64,000 bases of DNA from Ichthyocystis sparus (GTDB lineage: Bacteria > Pseudomonadota > Gammaproteobacteria > Burkholderiales > 2013Ark19i), in assembly GCF_900078755.1 (NCBI RefSeq), contig NZ_FKIH01000004.1; one strand, 5' to 3'. The translations under genes and the position numbers were made by a program. How positions within the stretch are numbered: the stretch's first letter is position 1; each line of letters opens with the position of its first letter. The notes beneath the pieces are model-generated. The model had not been told where the DNA came from, did no database searches, and worked only from the letters and a program-made list of their open reading frames with translations. Positions 52,031 through 60,603 of this stretch are shown here, piece by piece.

Positions 52031-54006
52031 ATTTCAATTTCCTTAATTAGATTTTTGGTAAACTCGTCCAACGAAGATAGAGTTTGGTTGTCTTTTATGC
52101 CAACTAGTACCTCATTTATATTTTTTTCATGTTGGCGTATGAGAATAAAAACTTTTTTCTCATGTATGTACAACATAATTATAATTCCCATGACTATGAA
52201 TATCGATCCAAAGCCAATGAAGCTTAACCCAGGGGATTTCGTTATTTCTAGAATGCTATTGTTGACTATTTTATATTTTGATAATTTTGCTATGAATGAG
52301 GAATGGTACTCTGAACCATCTGAAACTGACACAAGGTAGTCCCAGAACCGAGTACTATCAACTTGTTTCATGCTATTTTGCCAGACAAAAAGGCATAGCC
52401 TCTCGAAAATTCTAATTAGCCGCTCCTGATCTGCCGATAGTTTATTTTGGCTCATGTCTATGTGTAGTAGTCTGAAAATTCCCCTGAATCCTTCCCTAGA
52501 AAATGATAAAAGCATTTTATTTAGTAAGATTGAAACTTGAAGCTTGTCTTCATGTGATCCAGGACTCTTGTCCAAAAATGATGAGACCGTTCGTTTACGG
52601 TAATGTGGGTTAATAAGCAGATTTCTGAAAGAAAGGAATGGGGTTAAATTGCCACTGCTGTCCGTTGGAATTTTCCAATAACTAAAATTTTCATTACGAT
52701 TATTCCTTACACCTAAAAATATCCACGGCAATCCAGATATCATTACAGGATGAGAAAAGTTATGGTACTCAACTATGGAATTGTCATTGTAGGTTATCCT
52801 ATAGGTAAAATCTGGACCAAGATCTATTAATTGCCGTGAATATAACACTCCTGCTGAGGAGAAGAAATTCATCAATGACCCAAGTGTTGATCGCTTGTTT
52901 TTAGTTGTTGTTTCAAGAAATTTTTTATCCTCAATATTCCTCTCTTTGAAATCTAGTAATTCTATGGTGTATCCAGACTGTAATTTTTCTTTCTGCCCCA
53001 GTTTCAATTTAATTGTCTTGGTAGTACTACCTTTAGAATTTAAATCGCTTATATTTAACAAATTTAACGTCAATGTAGTTCCGCTATTTGAAAAGCTCGA
53101 TTGATAGATAGTGAAATTGCGGTAACGCAAGGGGTGGTTAACTGATATTTTATGCTCAAAAGACTTATGATTGCCCTTGTCTGTCAATAAAATTGTGCTG
53201 ACAAATTGCCTAGGCGTTCCATTTTGGTACCAATCTACTTTGAAATTTCTTAGCTCAATAAAAAATGGCAATTTCTGTATCAGAGTCCCCTCATTGAAGT
53301 TTATAATACCATTGTCATTTTGCAATCCTGGCCTTAGAAATAGGTTGGCACGATAACTAACTGAGTCTGTATTGATAATGTTTTGCGAACTATAATCAGA
53401 TCCTGCTACCAATGGTTTTTTGTTTTTCAGGTGTATTTTAACAAGTAAGGGAATATGCCCATCAATCAAGGCCCCCAGGCATATCACAATAATTGCTGAG
53501 TGGGTTAGGAAGTAACCGACAAAGCGCCAAGACTTTATTTTGCCAACTATTGATACTTTTTGCTGTTTTTTATCCTCTACCTCTGCTACACGATAGCCAT
53601 TACTACGAAGGTAGGTTGATATGCAATTTTTAAGCTCGTCCTGACTAACCGTATATGTGCCTTTTGATTCTGCCTTGTTGAGCAAGTTTTCAGGAAAATT
53701 GAAGTTGTGCCATTTCTTTATAGCCTCTGGGATTTGACGGTGTATACAGCACGATACGGATAGCACTAGTATTACTAGGATAGTTATATACCAGACGGAG
53801 TTATATACATTATATAAACCTAGGTACTTAAAAAAAGGAAACCAAAACAAACCAAATTGGTTTAGATAGGCAGTGTTTGACTGACCTTGCGTTAACACAG
53901 TCCCTATTATAGATGCTGCTGATAAGATAATCAGTAAACTTACCGCAAAACCCATCGAGGTAACGCAGGAGTACCACCTTAAAGTCTGCGAGTTGCCTAT
54001 CCTCAT
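52018..54006 (-). CDS. resB: Cytochrome c biogenesis protein ResB (Ccs1, system II)
   Basis: 662 residues. N-terminal membrane helices (about 15-35, 65-85 and 165-185) precede a large periplasmic domain, and a last membrane helix is near the C-terminus (IGFGSIFIVMGIIIMLYIH, about 600-620). It is the partner of CcsB in heme delivery. ATG 54006 follows GAGGTG on the minus strand. Cytochrome c4, its likely substrate, is immediately upstream. Confidence 0.92.
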   Translation of the reverse strand: MRIGNSQTLRWYSCVTSMGFAVSLLIILSAASIIGTVLTQGQSNTAYLNQFGLFWFPFFKYLGLYNVYNSVWYITILVILVLSVSCCIHRQIPEAIKKWHNFNFPENLLNKAESKGTYTVSQDELKNCISTYLRSNGYRVAEVEDKKQQKVSIVGKIKSWRFVGYFLTHSAIIVICLGALIDGHIPLLVKIHLKNKKPLVAGSDYSSQNIINTDSVSYRANLFLRPGLQNDNGIINFNEGTLIQKLPFFIELRNFKVDWYQNGTPRQFVSTILLTDKGNHKSFEHKISVNHPLRYRNFTIYQSSFSNSGTTLTLNLLNISDLNSKGSTTKTIKLKLGQKEKLQSGYTIELLDFKERNIEDKKFLETTTKNKRSTLGSLMNFFSSAGVLYSRQLIDLGPDFTYRITYNDNSIVEYHNFSHPVMISGLPWIFLGVRNNRNENFSYWKIPTDSSGNLTPFLSFRNLLINPHYRKRTVSSFLDKSPGSHEDKLQVSILLNKMLLSFSREGFRGIFRLLHIDMSQNKLSADQERLIRIFERLCLFVWQNSMKQVDSTRFWDYLVSVSDGSEYHSSFIAKLSKYKIVNNSILEITKSPGLSFIGFGSIFIVMGIIIMLYIHEKKVFILIRQHEKNINEVLVGIKDNQTLSSLDEFTKNLIKEIEIWAE

Positions 54007-54057
54007 TTTGTTATTTCACACCTCAATATTTCAAATTTTAGAAACAGAGGAAGAAAA

Positions 54058-54765
54058 TTAGGAACGAATAAAATCCGATTTAGGATTGAAATCAAGACCA
54101 GAAGCATATGTAGATACAGCAACTATTTCCTCATCTGTCATACGTGACGCAATGGTCTTCATCATACCATTAGGACCACCAGGGCGCTTCCCAATACGGA
54201 AATTCTTAAGTTGCTTAATTAGGTATTCAGAGTTTTGACCACCAACACGAGGGAACAATTTTGGCATGCCTTGACCAACGACGCCGTGACAAGCAGCACA
54301 AGCCGGTACTTTAGAGGAAGGTACCCCGCTTCTCCATATCTTTTCACCAAGAGCTATTACGTCGGGGTTAGCCTTTATAGGGGTAACTTTGGGTTTGTAA
54401 CCATGGTACATATTGCCAAAATTTACCATTGAGTTCTCATCTAATACGTTTGATAGAGGAGACATATAGACCGCATACCTCTTATATACAGGATTACCTT
54501 GACTATCTAATACTCGATTGCCTTTCTTGTCTAAAACTTGAGCAAAATTTTGCATCTGCTCAGTTATATACTCCGGAACCTGACCAGCTATAGATGGGCC
54601 AATTAACCAGTTACCTTTATCATCCCTTCCATTGCCGTCTGTGCCGTGGCACTGAGCACAGTTATGATTAACAGGGGGGGATTTACTGTTGTCTGCTGAC
54701 CAGCAAATGGATGCCGCAAGAGAAGATACTAGCAAATAAGTAATAGTACTAAATAGTCGAAACAT
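54058..54765 (-). CDS. Diheme cytochrome c4
   Basis: 235 residues from ATG 54765 (MFRLFSTITYLLVSS); GGAG (about 54771-54774 on the minus strand) supports it over an ATG four codons upstream. A signal peptide of about 23 residues directs it to the periplasm. Two heme-binding CxxCH motifs: C36-x2-C39-H40 and C156-x2-C159-H160. Each has a distal Met candidate (YMSPLS and GMMKTI). It shuttles electrons from the bc1 complex to terminal oxidases. Co-oriented with its maturation genes resB and ccsB. Confidence 0.93.
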   Translation of the reverse strand: MFRLFSTITYLLVSSLAASICWSADNSKSPPVNHNCAQCHGTDGNGRDDKGNWLIGPSIAGQVPEYITEQMQNFAQVLDKKGNRVLDSQGNPVYKRYAVYMSPLSNVLDENSMVNFGNMYHGYKPKVTPIKANPDVIALGEKIWRSGVPSSKVPACAACHGVVGQGMPKLFPRVGGQNSEYLIKQLKNFRIGKRPGGPNGMMKTIASRMTDEEIVAVSTYASGLDFNPKSDFIRS

Positions 54766-54880
54766 GATGTACTCCAAGTACTGTCTGGTAAGAGAATAAT
54801 TGGTTACACTAGGAGTCCTGGTTTCCTTATAACGATGTTGCTACGCTATACACAATCCCCAAAACTATCTGGTAACTTCA

Positions 54881-55474
54881 ATGATACATGGCATCGACTA
54901 TTTTAGCACTGTTGTGCGTAGAGAGGATCTTCCAAGGTTATCTTTGCCAGAAGTAGCCATAGTGGGCCGCTCCAATTGTGGAAAATCTACTCTGATTAAT
55001 ATTTTGTCTTCCAGAAGGAGGTTGGCGTACGCTAGCAAAACTCCAGGATGTACCCGTACTCTTAATTTTTTTCTAGTTCGAGAACGGGGATTTTTAGTTG
55101 ATTTGCCGGGATATGGGTTCTCTAGTGTCTCTAGATCTGAGAAGAGCCTGTGGGTTGGTTTCATAGAAGATTACTTGTTGACCCGATGCAATTTGTCAGG
55201 TACGATCCTCATTTTAGACATTCGTCGCGAGGTAACTGCCCTAGACCAACAGTTTCTTTCTTGGTTTAAGCAGACAGGGGTTCCGGTTTACATTGTTCTC
55301 AGTAAGGTTGATAAAATTTCAGCGGCTCAGCGCAAGTCTACCCTTCATAGAGTTAAAGATAATATCGCAAACAATTTGGGTGGTATGAACCTGTTGCCAG
55401 CTATAGGTATGGTTTCTAGTTTGCACAAGACAGGATTAGAATCATTGACCGATGTTATTACTAGTTGGTTTTAA
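54881..55474 (+). CDS. engB: Ribosome biogenesis GTPase EngB (YsxC/YihA)
   Basis: 197 residues. It is required for late 50S maturation. G1 GRSNCGKST is at residues 29-37; the switch region KTPGCTRTLNFF, G3 DLPGYGF and G4 SKVDK follow. ATG 54881 begins MIHGIDYFSTVV. It is divergent from cytochrome c4 and precedes hemB, a common betaproteobacterial arrangement. Confidence 0.95.
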   Translation: MIHGIDYFSTVVRREDLPRLSLPEVAIVGRSNCGKSTLINILSSRRRLAYASKTPGCTRTLNFFLVRERGFLVDLPGYGFSSVSRSEKSLWVGFIEDYLLTRCNLSGTILILDIRREVTALDQQFLSWFKQTGVPVYIVLSKVDKISAAQRKSTLHRVKDNIANNLGGMNLLPAIGMVSSLHKTGLESLTDVITSWF

Positions 55475-55497
55475 AATTGTAATATTGGGATGTGGGG

Positions 55498-56511
55498 ATG
55501 ACCAGAGTATTTTCCAATAGATCCTTTCCAGCTACGCGGTTACGCCGCATGAGAAAAAATGCGTTCTCTCGCCTGTTAGTTCAAGAGTCCTTACTTACCA
55601 TCAATGATCTTATTCTTCCAGTGTTTATTTGTGATGAAAGTAATATGGCTTGTGCAATACTAGGGATGCCTGGTGTACATCGCTATTCGCTAGATAAATT
55701 GATGTTCTACATGGAAAAAGTAGTACATTCTGGCATTCTTGCCGTCGAGCTTTTTCCAAATATTGATGACAACACGAAAGATGCCCTTGCTAGCCAAGCC
55801 CTGCGGGACGATGACGTTGTTTGCAGGGCTGTTAAGTTAATTAAGAGTAATTTTCCCGAGTTGGGTGTTATGACTGATGTTGCTCTGGATCCCTACACAT
55901 CAAACGGCCAAGATGGTATCGTCGACTCTGATGGGTACGTTGTAAATGACATTACTAATGATATCCTTGCAAAGCAGGCATTAAATCATGTTGCGGCTGG
56001 TGCAGACATGGTTTCTCCGTCCGATATGATGGACGGAAGAGTGGGTTGTATACGTAGTGCGTTTGAGGATAATGGTTTCTGTGATGCAATAATAGTTGCA
56101 CACTCAGCAAAGTATGCTTCGTCGCTGTATTCCCCGTTTCGTCGTGCGGTTGGAAGCTTGGGTAATCTAGGTCCGTCTACTAAGGAGACCTATCAGATTG
56201 ATCCATCAAATATTTCTGAGGCATTGAATGAGGCAAGCTTGGATATTGCAGAAGGTGCTGATGCTGTTCTAGTTAAACCAGGAATGCCGTATCTGGATGT
56301 TTTGTATGCTATTAAAAATACTCTTAATGTTCCAACATTTGTATACAATGTTAGTGGTGAGTATGCCATGGTTAAGGCAGCCTCCATGTCCGGGGCTATA
56401 GATGAAAAAAGCGTCGTATTGGAGATTTTGTTGTCATTCAAGAGGGCAGGTGCTGATGTCATTATTAGCTATCACGCTCTCGAAGCAGCTAAATGGTTGA
56501 CCGCTGGATAG
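55498..56511 (+). CDS. hemB: Delta-aminolevulinic acid dehydratase (porphobilinogen synthase)
   Basis: 337 residues from ATG 55498 (MTRVFSNRSF), with GGGA (55487-55490); GTG 55492 is possible. It condenses two 5-aminolevulinate molecules in heme synthesis. The Schiff-base lysines are in HSAKYAS and VKPGMPYLD. The metal site region reads VALDPYTSNGQDG, the Asp-type that uses Mg rather than three Cys for Zn; the usual His after Ser is Asn here. The 3' end overlaps convergent anmK by 40 bp. Confidence 0.95.
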   Translation: MTRVFSNRSFPATRLRRMRKNAFSRLLVQESLLTINDLILPVFICDESNMACAILGMPGVHRYSLDKLMFYMEKVVHSGILAVELFPNIDDNTKDALASQALRDDDVVCRAVKLIKSNFPELGVMTDVALDPYTSNGQDGIVDSDGYVVNDITNDILAKQALNHVAAGADMVSPSDMMDGRVGCIRSAFEDNGFCDAIIVAHSAKYASSLYSPFRRAVGSLGNLGPSTKETYQIDPSNISEALNEASLDIAEGADAVLVKPGMPYLDVLYAIKNTLNVPTFVYNVSGEYAMVKAASMSGAIDEKSVVLEILLSFKRAGADVIISYHALEAAKWLTAG

Positions 56512-57611
56512 AGTGCTCCTAATATCTTAGGCGCACACTGACTGCCAGTTATGTGATGTGTGATAACAGGCTCTCCTAGTATGTGTTTGACTGCTAACCA
56601 TGATATTAGCCCGCACTCTACATGTTCAGGTTCTATGCCTAGCTTTTTTGTAGAATGCAGCTTTGTATTTTGGTTAACCTCCGCTAGTCTTTCCATAAGA
56701 TAAGTGTTTTTTGTTCCGCCTCCACAAAAATACAAAGCATCTGTTTTTGGGGCGAACTTGTCTATGGTTTTTTTACATAGTAATGCGGTAAGTTCTGTTA
56801 GAGTGCTCTGGACGTCTTGTGCGCTTATGTCTACATTGCTCTCTCTTATTCTACCCTCTATCCAGTTTATGTTAAATATTTCTTGACCAGTACTCTTAGG
56901 TGGCTCTTGACTAAAAAAAGCCTCTCCAAGCATGCATTCTAGTAGTTTATGGTTTATCTTTCCACCACGAGCCCATTTTCCATAAATATCAAACGAGCCT
57001 TCACTGTTATGTTTTGCATACCAACTATCAATGAGCGTTACCCCGGGTCCAATATCCCAGCCCAAAGTTGGTTTTCCTAATACGCTTATGTTGGCTATTC
57101 CTCCCAGATTTATAACAGACCGTTTTTCTTCTGGAGAGTAAAAAGCTGCTGTATGAAATAGCGGGGCAAGAGGAGCTCCTGTGCCACCATTGGCAATGTC
57201 AGCATTCCTGAAATCTCCCACTACAGAAATGCCAGTTTTGTGCGCCAAACGAGCATAATTACAAATCTGAATAGAATACAGTGGTGGCTGATGCCATATA
57301 GTTTGTCCATGTGCACCAATAACGTCTATTTGTCGCTTAAGTTTTATCGAATGGTCGGATAGTTTCTTGACTACTACTGAATATTCGTCAGCAATGTCAG
57401 AAGACAATTTGCAAAAATCTGTTAGCTCTATAGCCTTAGATAGGCGAATTTTATCTATATTCCTGCGGAGAGAATCGCTGAAAGGATGGTAAGCATGTGC
57501 TAAAATTGAGGTGCATTTTTCATAGGATACAAGCGTTCCATCTGCACCGTCTAAACTGCTCCCAGACATAATACCTATGGACGTAATTTCCTTTTTTTTG
57601 CTAATCGACAT
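56472..57611 (-). CDS. anmK: Anhydro-N-acetylmuramic acid kinase
   Basis: 379 residues. It phosphorylates and hydrates anhydro-MurNAc during peptidoglycan recycling. Motifs: IGIMSGSSLDGADG (about 12-25; relatives usually have Thr for the second Ser), IGAHGQTIWHQP (about 97-108), GGIANIS and GWDIGPGVTLIDS. Its ATG is 21 bp from the divergent tyrS start, a pairing conserved in betaproteobacteria. Its end overlaps hemB. Confidence 0.94.
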   Translation of the reverse strand: MSISKKKEITSIGIMSGSSLDGADGTLVSYEKCTSILAHAYHPFSDSLRRNIDKIRLSKAIELTDFCKLSSDIADEYSVVVKKLSDHSIKLKRQIDVIGAHGQTIWHQPPLYSIQICNYARLAHKTGISVVGDFRNADIANGGTGAPLAPLFHTAAFYSPEEKRSVINLGGIANISVLGKPTLGWDIGPGVTLIDSWYAKHNSEGSFDIYGKWARGGKINHKLLECMLGEAFFSQEPPKSTGQEIFNINWIEGRIRESNVDISAQDVQSTLTELTALLCKKTIDKFAPKTDALYFCGGGTKNTYLMERLAEVNQNTKLHSTKKLGIEPEHVECGLISWLAVKHILGEPVITHHITGSQCAPKILGALYPAVNHLAASRA

Positions 57612-57632
57612 GAATTACTTTCCGAGAAAATT

Positions 57633-58853
57633 ATGCTTGATGATACTACGTTCGGAATGGCACACAATCTCTTGTCTGACCTTGCTCCAAGAGCCAAGGA
57701 GATCATTGCAGATGAGCATCTACTGGGTAAATTAGAAGCTGGTGTTTCCTTGAAGGTTAAGGCCGGATTTGATCCTACAGCTCCTGATTTGCATCTTGGC
57801 CATTCCGTATTACTAGAACAGCTGAAAAATTTACAAGATCATGGCCATGAAATAATCATAGTTATAGGTAATTTTACCGCAAAAATTGGTGATCCGACCG
57901 GAAAGAATATTACGCGTCCTGCTTTGAGTAATGAGGTGGTACAGAAAAATACCAAAACATATTGTGATCAGTTGTTTAAAATTTTGGATAAACAAGCTAC
58001 CACGCTGGTTTTTAATAGTGAGTGGCTAGATGTACTTGGTTCTTCCGGTTTAATTGAACTGTCGTCCAAGTATACAGTTGCTAGGATGCTTGAGAGAGAT
58101 GATTTTCATAATAGGTTTTACTCTAATCACGCTATTTCTATTCACGAATTTTTATATCCATTGCTTCAAGGATACGATTCAGTAGTTTTGAAAGCTGATA
58201 TTGAAGTAGGCGGTACTGATCAAAAATTTAACTTGTTAATGGGTAGAGAGCTTCAGAAATCATACGGAATGGCTCCTCAAGGAATAATTATGCTACCCCT
58301 GTTAGAAGGCCTAGATGGGGTTCATAAAATGTCTAAATCCTTAGGTAATTATATTGGCATTACTGATGACCCAAAGAGTATGTTCGGGAAACTGATGTCA
58401 ATTTCCGATGACCTGATGTGGCGCTACTATGATATGTTGTCGACTGTTGAAGGTGATAGTCTGCGTGAAGCTAAGGTTCGTGTTAGTAACTCCCAAGAAA
58501 ACCCCAAGGATATAAAAGTTTCTTTGGCTAAGGAGCTAGTATCTAGGTACTGGTCTCAGAGTGATGCAGACCAAGCAGAACAGTCATTCTTTCGCCAGTT
58601 TGTAGCTAACGAAGTTCCAGAAGACGTTCCAGAATTAACTATTTCTTCAGATAATACAGGGTTTTTGCCTATTTCTAAGGCTATTAAGATAGCAGGTTTG
58701 GTTGATAGTCACAGTGAGGCCTACAGAATGATAAGTCAAGGTGCTGTGAAATGTAACCAGGACAGAGTCTCAGATAGAGGCCTGGTTTTGCCCTCAGGGA
58801 GGTTTCTTCTCCAAGTAGGGAAAAGGAGATTTTGTTGGGTTACTATTACCTAG
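57633..58853 (+). CDS. tyrS: Tyrosyl-tRNA synthetase
   Basis: 406 residues. Class I synthetase: the HIGH-equivalent HLGH (in PDLHLGHSVLLEQ, about 49-61) and KMSKS (in HKMSKSLGNYIGI, about 231-243). The C-terminal S4-like RNA-binding domain (about 345-406) is present. The sequence resembles the ~400-residue type common in Gram-negative bacteria. ATG 57633 has GAGAAAA upstream. Confidence 0.95.
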   Translation: MLDDTTFGMAHNLLSDLAPRAKEIIADEHLLGKLEAGVSLKVKAGFDPTAPDLHLGHSVLLEQLKNLQDHGHEIIIVIGNFTAKIGDPTGKNITRPALSNEVVQKNTKTYCDQLFKILDKQATTLVFNSEWLDVLGSSGLIELSSKYTVARMLERDDFHNRFYSNHAISIHEFLYPLLQGYDSVVLKADIEVGGTDQKFNLLMGRELQKSYGMAPQGIIMLPLLEGLDGVHKMSKSLGNYIGITDDPKSMFGKLMSISDDLMWRYYDMLSTVEGDSLREAKVRVSNSQENPKDIKVSLAKELVSRYWSQSDADQAEQSFFRQFVANEVPEDVPELTISSDNTGFLPISKAIKIAGLVDSHSEAYRMISQGAVKCNQDRVSDRGLVLPSGRFLLQVGKRRFCWVTIT

Positions 58854-58865
58854 TGTTTTAGTCAG

Positions 58866-59837
58866 ATGAGAACTTCACGGCATATTTTTTCCGTGGCCCC
58901 CATGGTGGATTACACAGATAGACATGCTAGGTTCCTCTACAGGATCATGAGTCGCCATGCATGTTTGTATACGGAAATGTTGACGGCCAACTCTGTTTTA
59001 CACTCCGTAAAAGATCTTCTCTACCATAATGATGATGTAGGGCCTGTTGTTTTACAGTTAGGAGGTAATATTCCTAAGGATCTTTTTTTGTGCGCTAAAA
59101 GGGGGGAGAGTGCTGGATATTACGCTATCAACCTAAATTGTGGCTGCCCGAGCAGCCGTGTGGTTGGTGGTGGGTTTGGGGTTGAAATGATGAGAAACCC
59201 TACACATTTGATTTCTTGTCTTAAGGCTATGCAGGATGCTGTGTCCATTGAGGTAACACTAAAGCACAGGATAGGTATAGACTACACCTATTGTTATTCA
59301 ATGTTCCGAGATTTTGTGGGTACCGTAGCTGATTGCGGTGTTGGTACTTTTATTATTCATGCTAGAAATGCTATCTTGGAGCGCAAAATCTCGCCAAAAA
59401 TGAATTTGTCTGCCCTAAAGCTTCGTTACGATTTTGTGTATCGCATAAAGGAAGATTTTCCTGGTCTGTTCATAATCATAAATGGTCACATAGTTGATTT
59501 TGAAGATATAGGCTTTCATTTGGATAAGGTGGATGGAGTGATGCTGGGAAGAAAAGTGCTTAAGGATCCATGGCTTTTGCACAAAGTGGATGTTTTGTAC
59601 GATGCTAAACTAGAGAACACAAGCATGAGTCGCATACACGTAATCCATAAATTCATAGAGTATGCTATTAATCAAGAAAATAAAGGTGAAGTGGTTAGTG
59701 CTAAAAGTTTGCTGCGATACATCCTAAATATCATGAACGGTACCCGAGTTTCTCGTCTCTGGAAGCAATTAATATCAGGACCAGACAGCAGTATACCCAG
59801 CGTTATAGATTTCCTGGAAAGACACACTCTGTACTAG
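58866..59837 (+). CDS. dusA: tRNA-dihydrouridine synthase A
   Basis: 323 residues. FMN-dependent enzyme reducing D-loop uridines (U20/20a for DusA). It opens FSVAPMVDYTDRHARFLYR, the DusA version of the family start; the catalytic Cys is in NCGCPSSRV (about 95-103), and HARNAIL and GVMLGRKVLKDPWL follow. Its stop overlaps the convergent acyltransferase stop by 4 bp. It follows tyrS by 12 bp. Confidence 0.93.
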   Translation: MRTSRHIFSVAPMVDYTDRHARFLYRIMSRHACLYTEMLTANSVLHSVKDLLYHNDDVGPVVLQLGGNIPKDLFLCAKRGESAGYYAINLNCGCPSSRVVGGGFGVEMMRNPTHLISCLKAMQDAVSIEVTLKHRIGIDYTYCYSMFRDFVGTVADCGVGTFIIHARNAILERKISPKMNLSALKLRYDFVYRIKEDFPGLFIIINGHIVDFEDIGFHLDKVDGVMLGRKVLKDPWLLHKVDVLYDAKLENTSMSRIHVIHKFIEYAINQENKGEVVSAKSLLRYILNIMNGTRVSRLWKQLISGPDSSIPSVIDFLERHTLY

Positions 59838-60586
59838 TCTAATAACGATCGTTCCTTGTATACCCAGTTTTCTAGCTCCTCCGTTAGTTCGTCCTCAGTT
59901 TTTCCTTCCGGATAGATTGGTTTGCCAAAAGAGATTGTTACATCACCAGTTTTGGTAAAAAATATACCGGGCCATATGTTTATACTGTTTGTTGCTATTG
60001 GAAGTACAGGGGTGTTTGTTTCCAATGCAAGTCTTGCAGCTCCTTTTTTGAATGGCACTCTACTTCCATCCCTTACTCTTGTGCCTTGGCTGTAGAAAAG
60101 TATATTATTGCCCTTGCGTAATTCATTTTTGCTCAGCTCAATTACCATTTGTCTGTCTTTACGTCTCCACCCAAATCCAGAATCGATTTTGATTACAGGG
60201 GTCATGGCAATAGCCCATCCAGCAAATGGCAGAAACATAACATATCCCTTTACCGTAAAAACAGTTGGCGTAAGTATGACTGGCATAGTGATTGCGTCCC
60301 AATAGGATTCGTGATTGGAGACGAAAATTAGAGGTCCTTTGTTCCTATGTAGGTTTTCCTTTCCCTTTAGTATAATTTTTCCGATTAAAAAATCATGCAT
60401 AGCACAACTGAAGAACCTTACTATTGGCATAATTGTTTTTAGTCGTGTGGTTGAGTCCTTGTTCAATGAAAATATACCTGCAATAAATGCAGCAACCGAT
60501 GACATGATTAGTACTACAAGCATAATGAGTGCACGTATTACTTGTCCTGGTATGCTATTCCCCAAGAATCGTAGGTGGATTTTCAT
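59834..60586 (-). CDS. plsC: 1-acyl-sn-glycerol-3-phosphate acyltransferase (PlsC family)
   Basis: 250 residues. N-terminal membrane segment (about 15-40). Acyltransferase motif I NHESYWD (HX4D, about 90-96) is intact. Motif III reads SQGTR (about 165-169) where relatives have EGTR; the codon is CAA, so Glu has become Gln. Motif IV-like VLPIATNS follows. The expected role is the second acylation step of phospholipid synthesis. It is downstream of glyS on the same strand. Confidence 0.87.
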   Translation of the reverse strand: MKIHLRFLGNSIPGQVIRALIMLVVLIMSSVAAFIAGIFSLNKDSTTRLKTIMPIVRFFSCAMHDFLIGKIILKGKENLHRNKGPLIFVSNHESYWDAITMPVILTPTVFTVKGYVMFLPFAGWAIAMTPVIKIDSGFGWRRKDRQMVIELSKNELRKGNNILFYSQGTRVRDGSRVPFKKGAARLALETNTPVLPIATNSINIWPGIFFTKTGDVTISFGKPIYPEGKTEDELTEELENWVYKERSLLD

Positions 60587-60603
60587 AACAGTTATTCATA
60601 CCT

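Noticed and set aside
54768..54780. Small palindrome GTACT-CCA-AGTAC at the cytochrome c4 ribosome-binding site
   Set aside because: Five-base arms are expected by chance at this composition; no further support.
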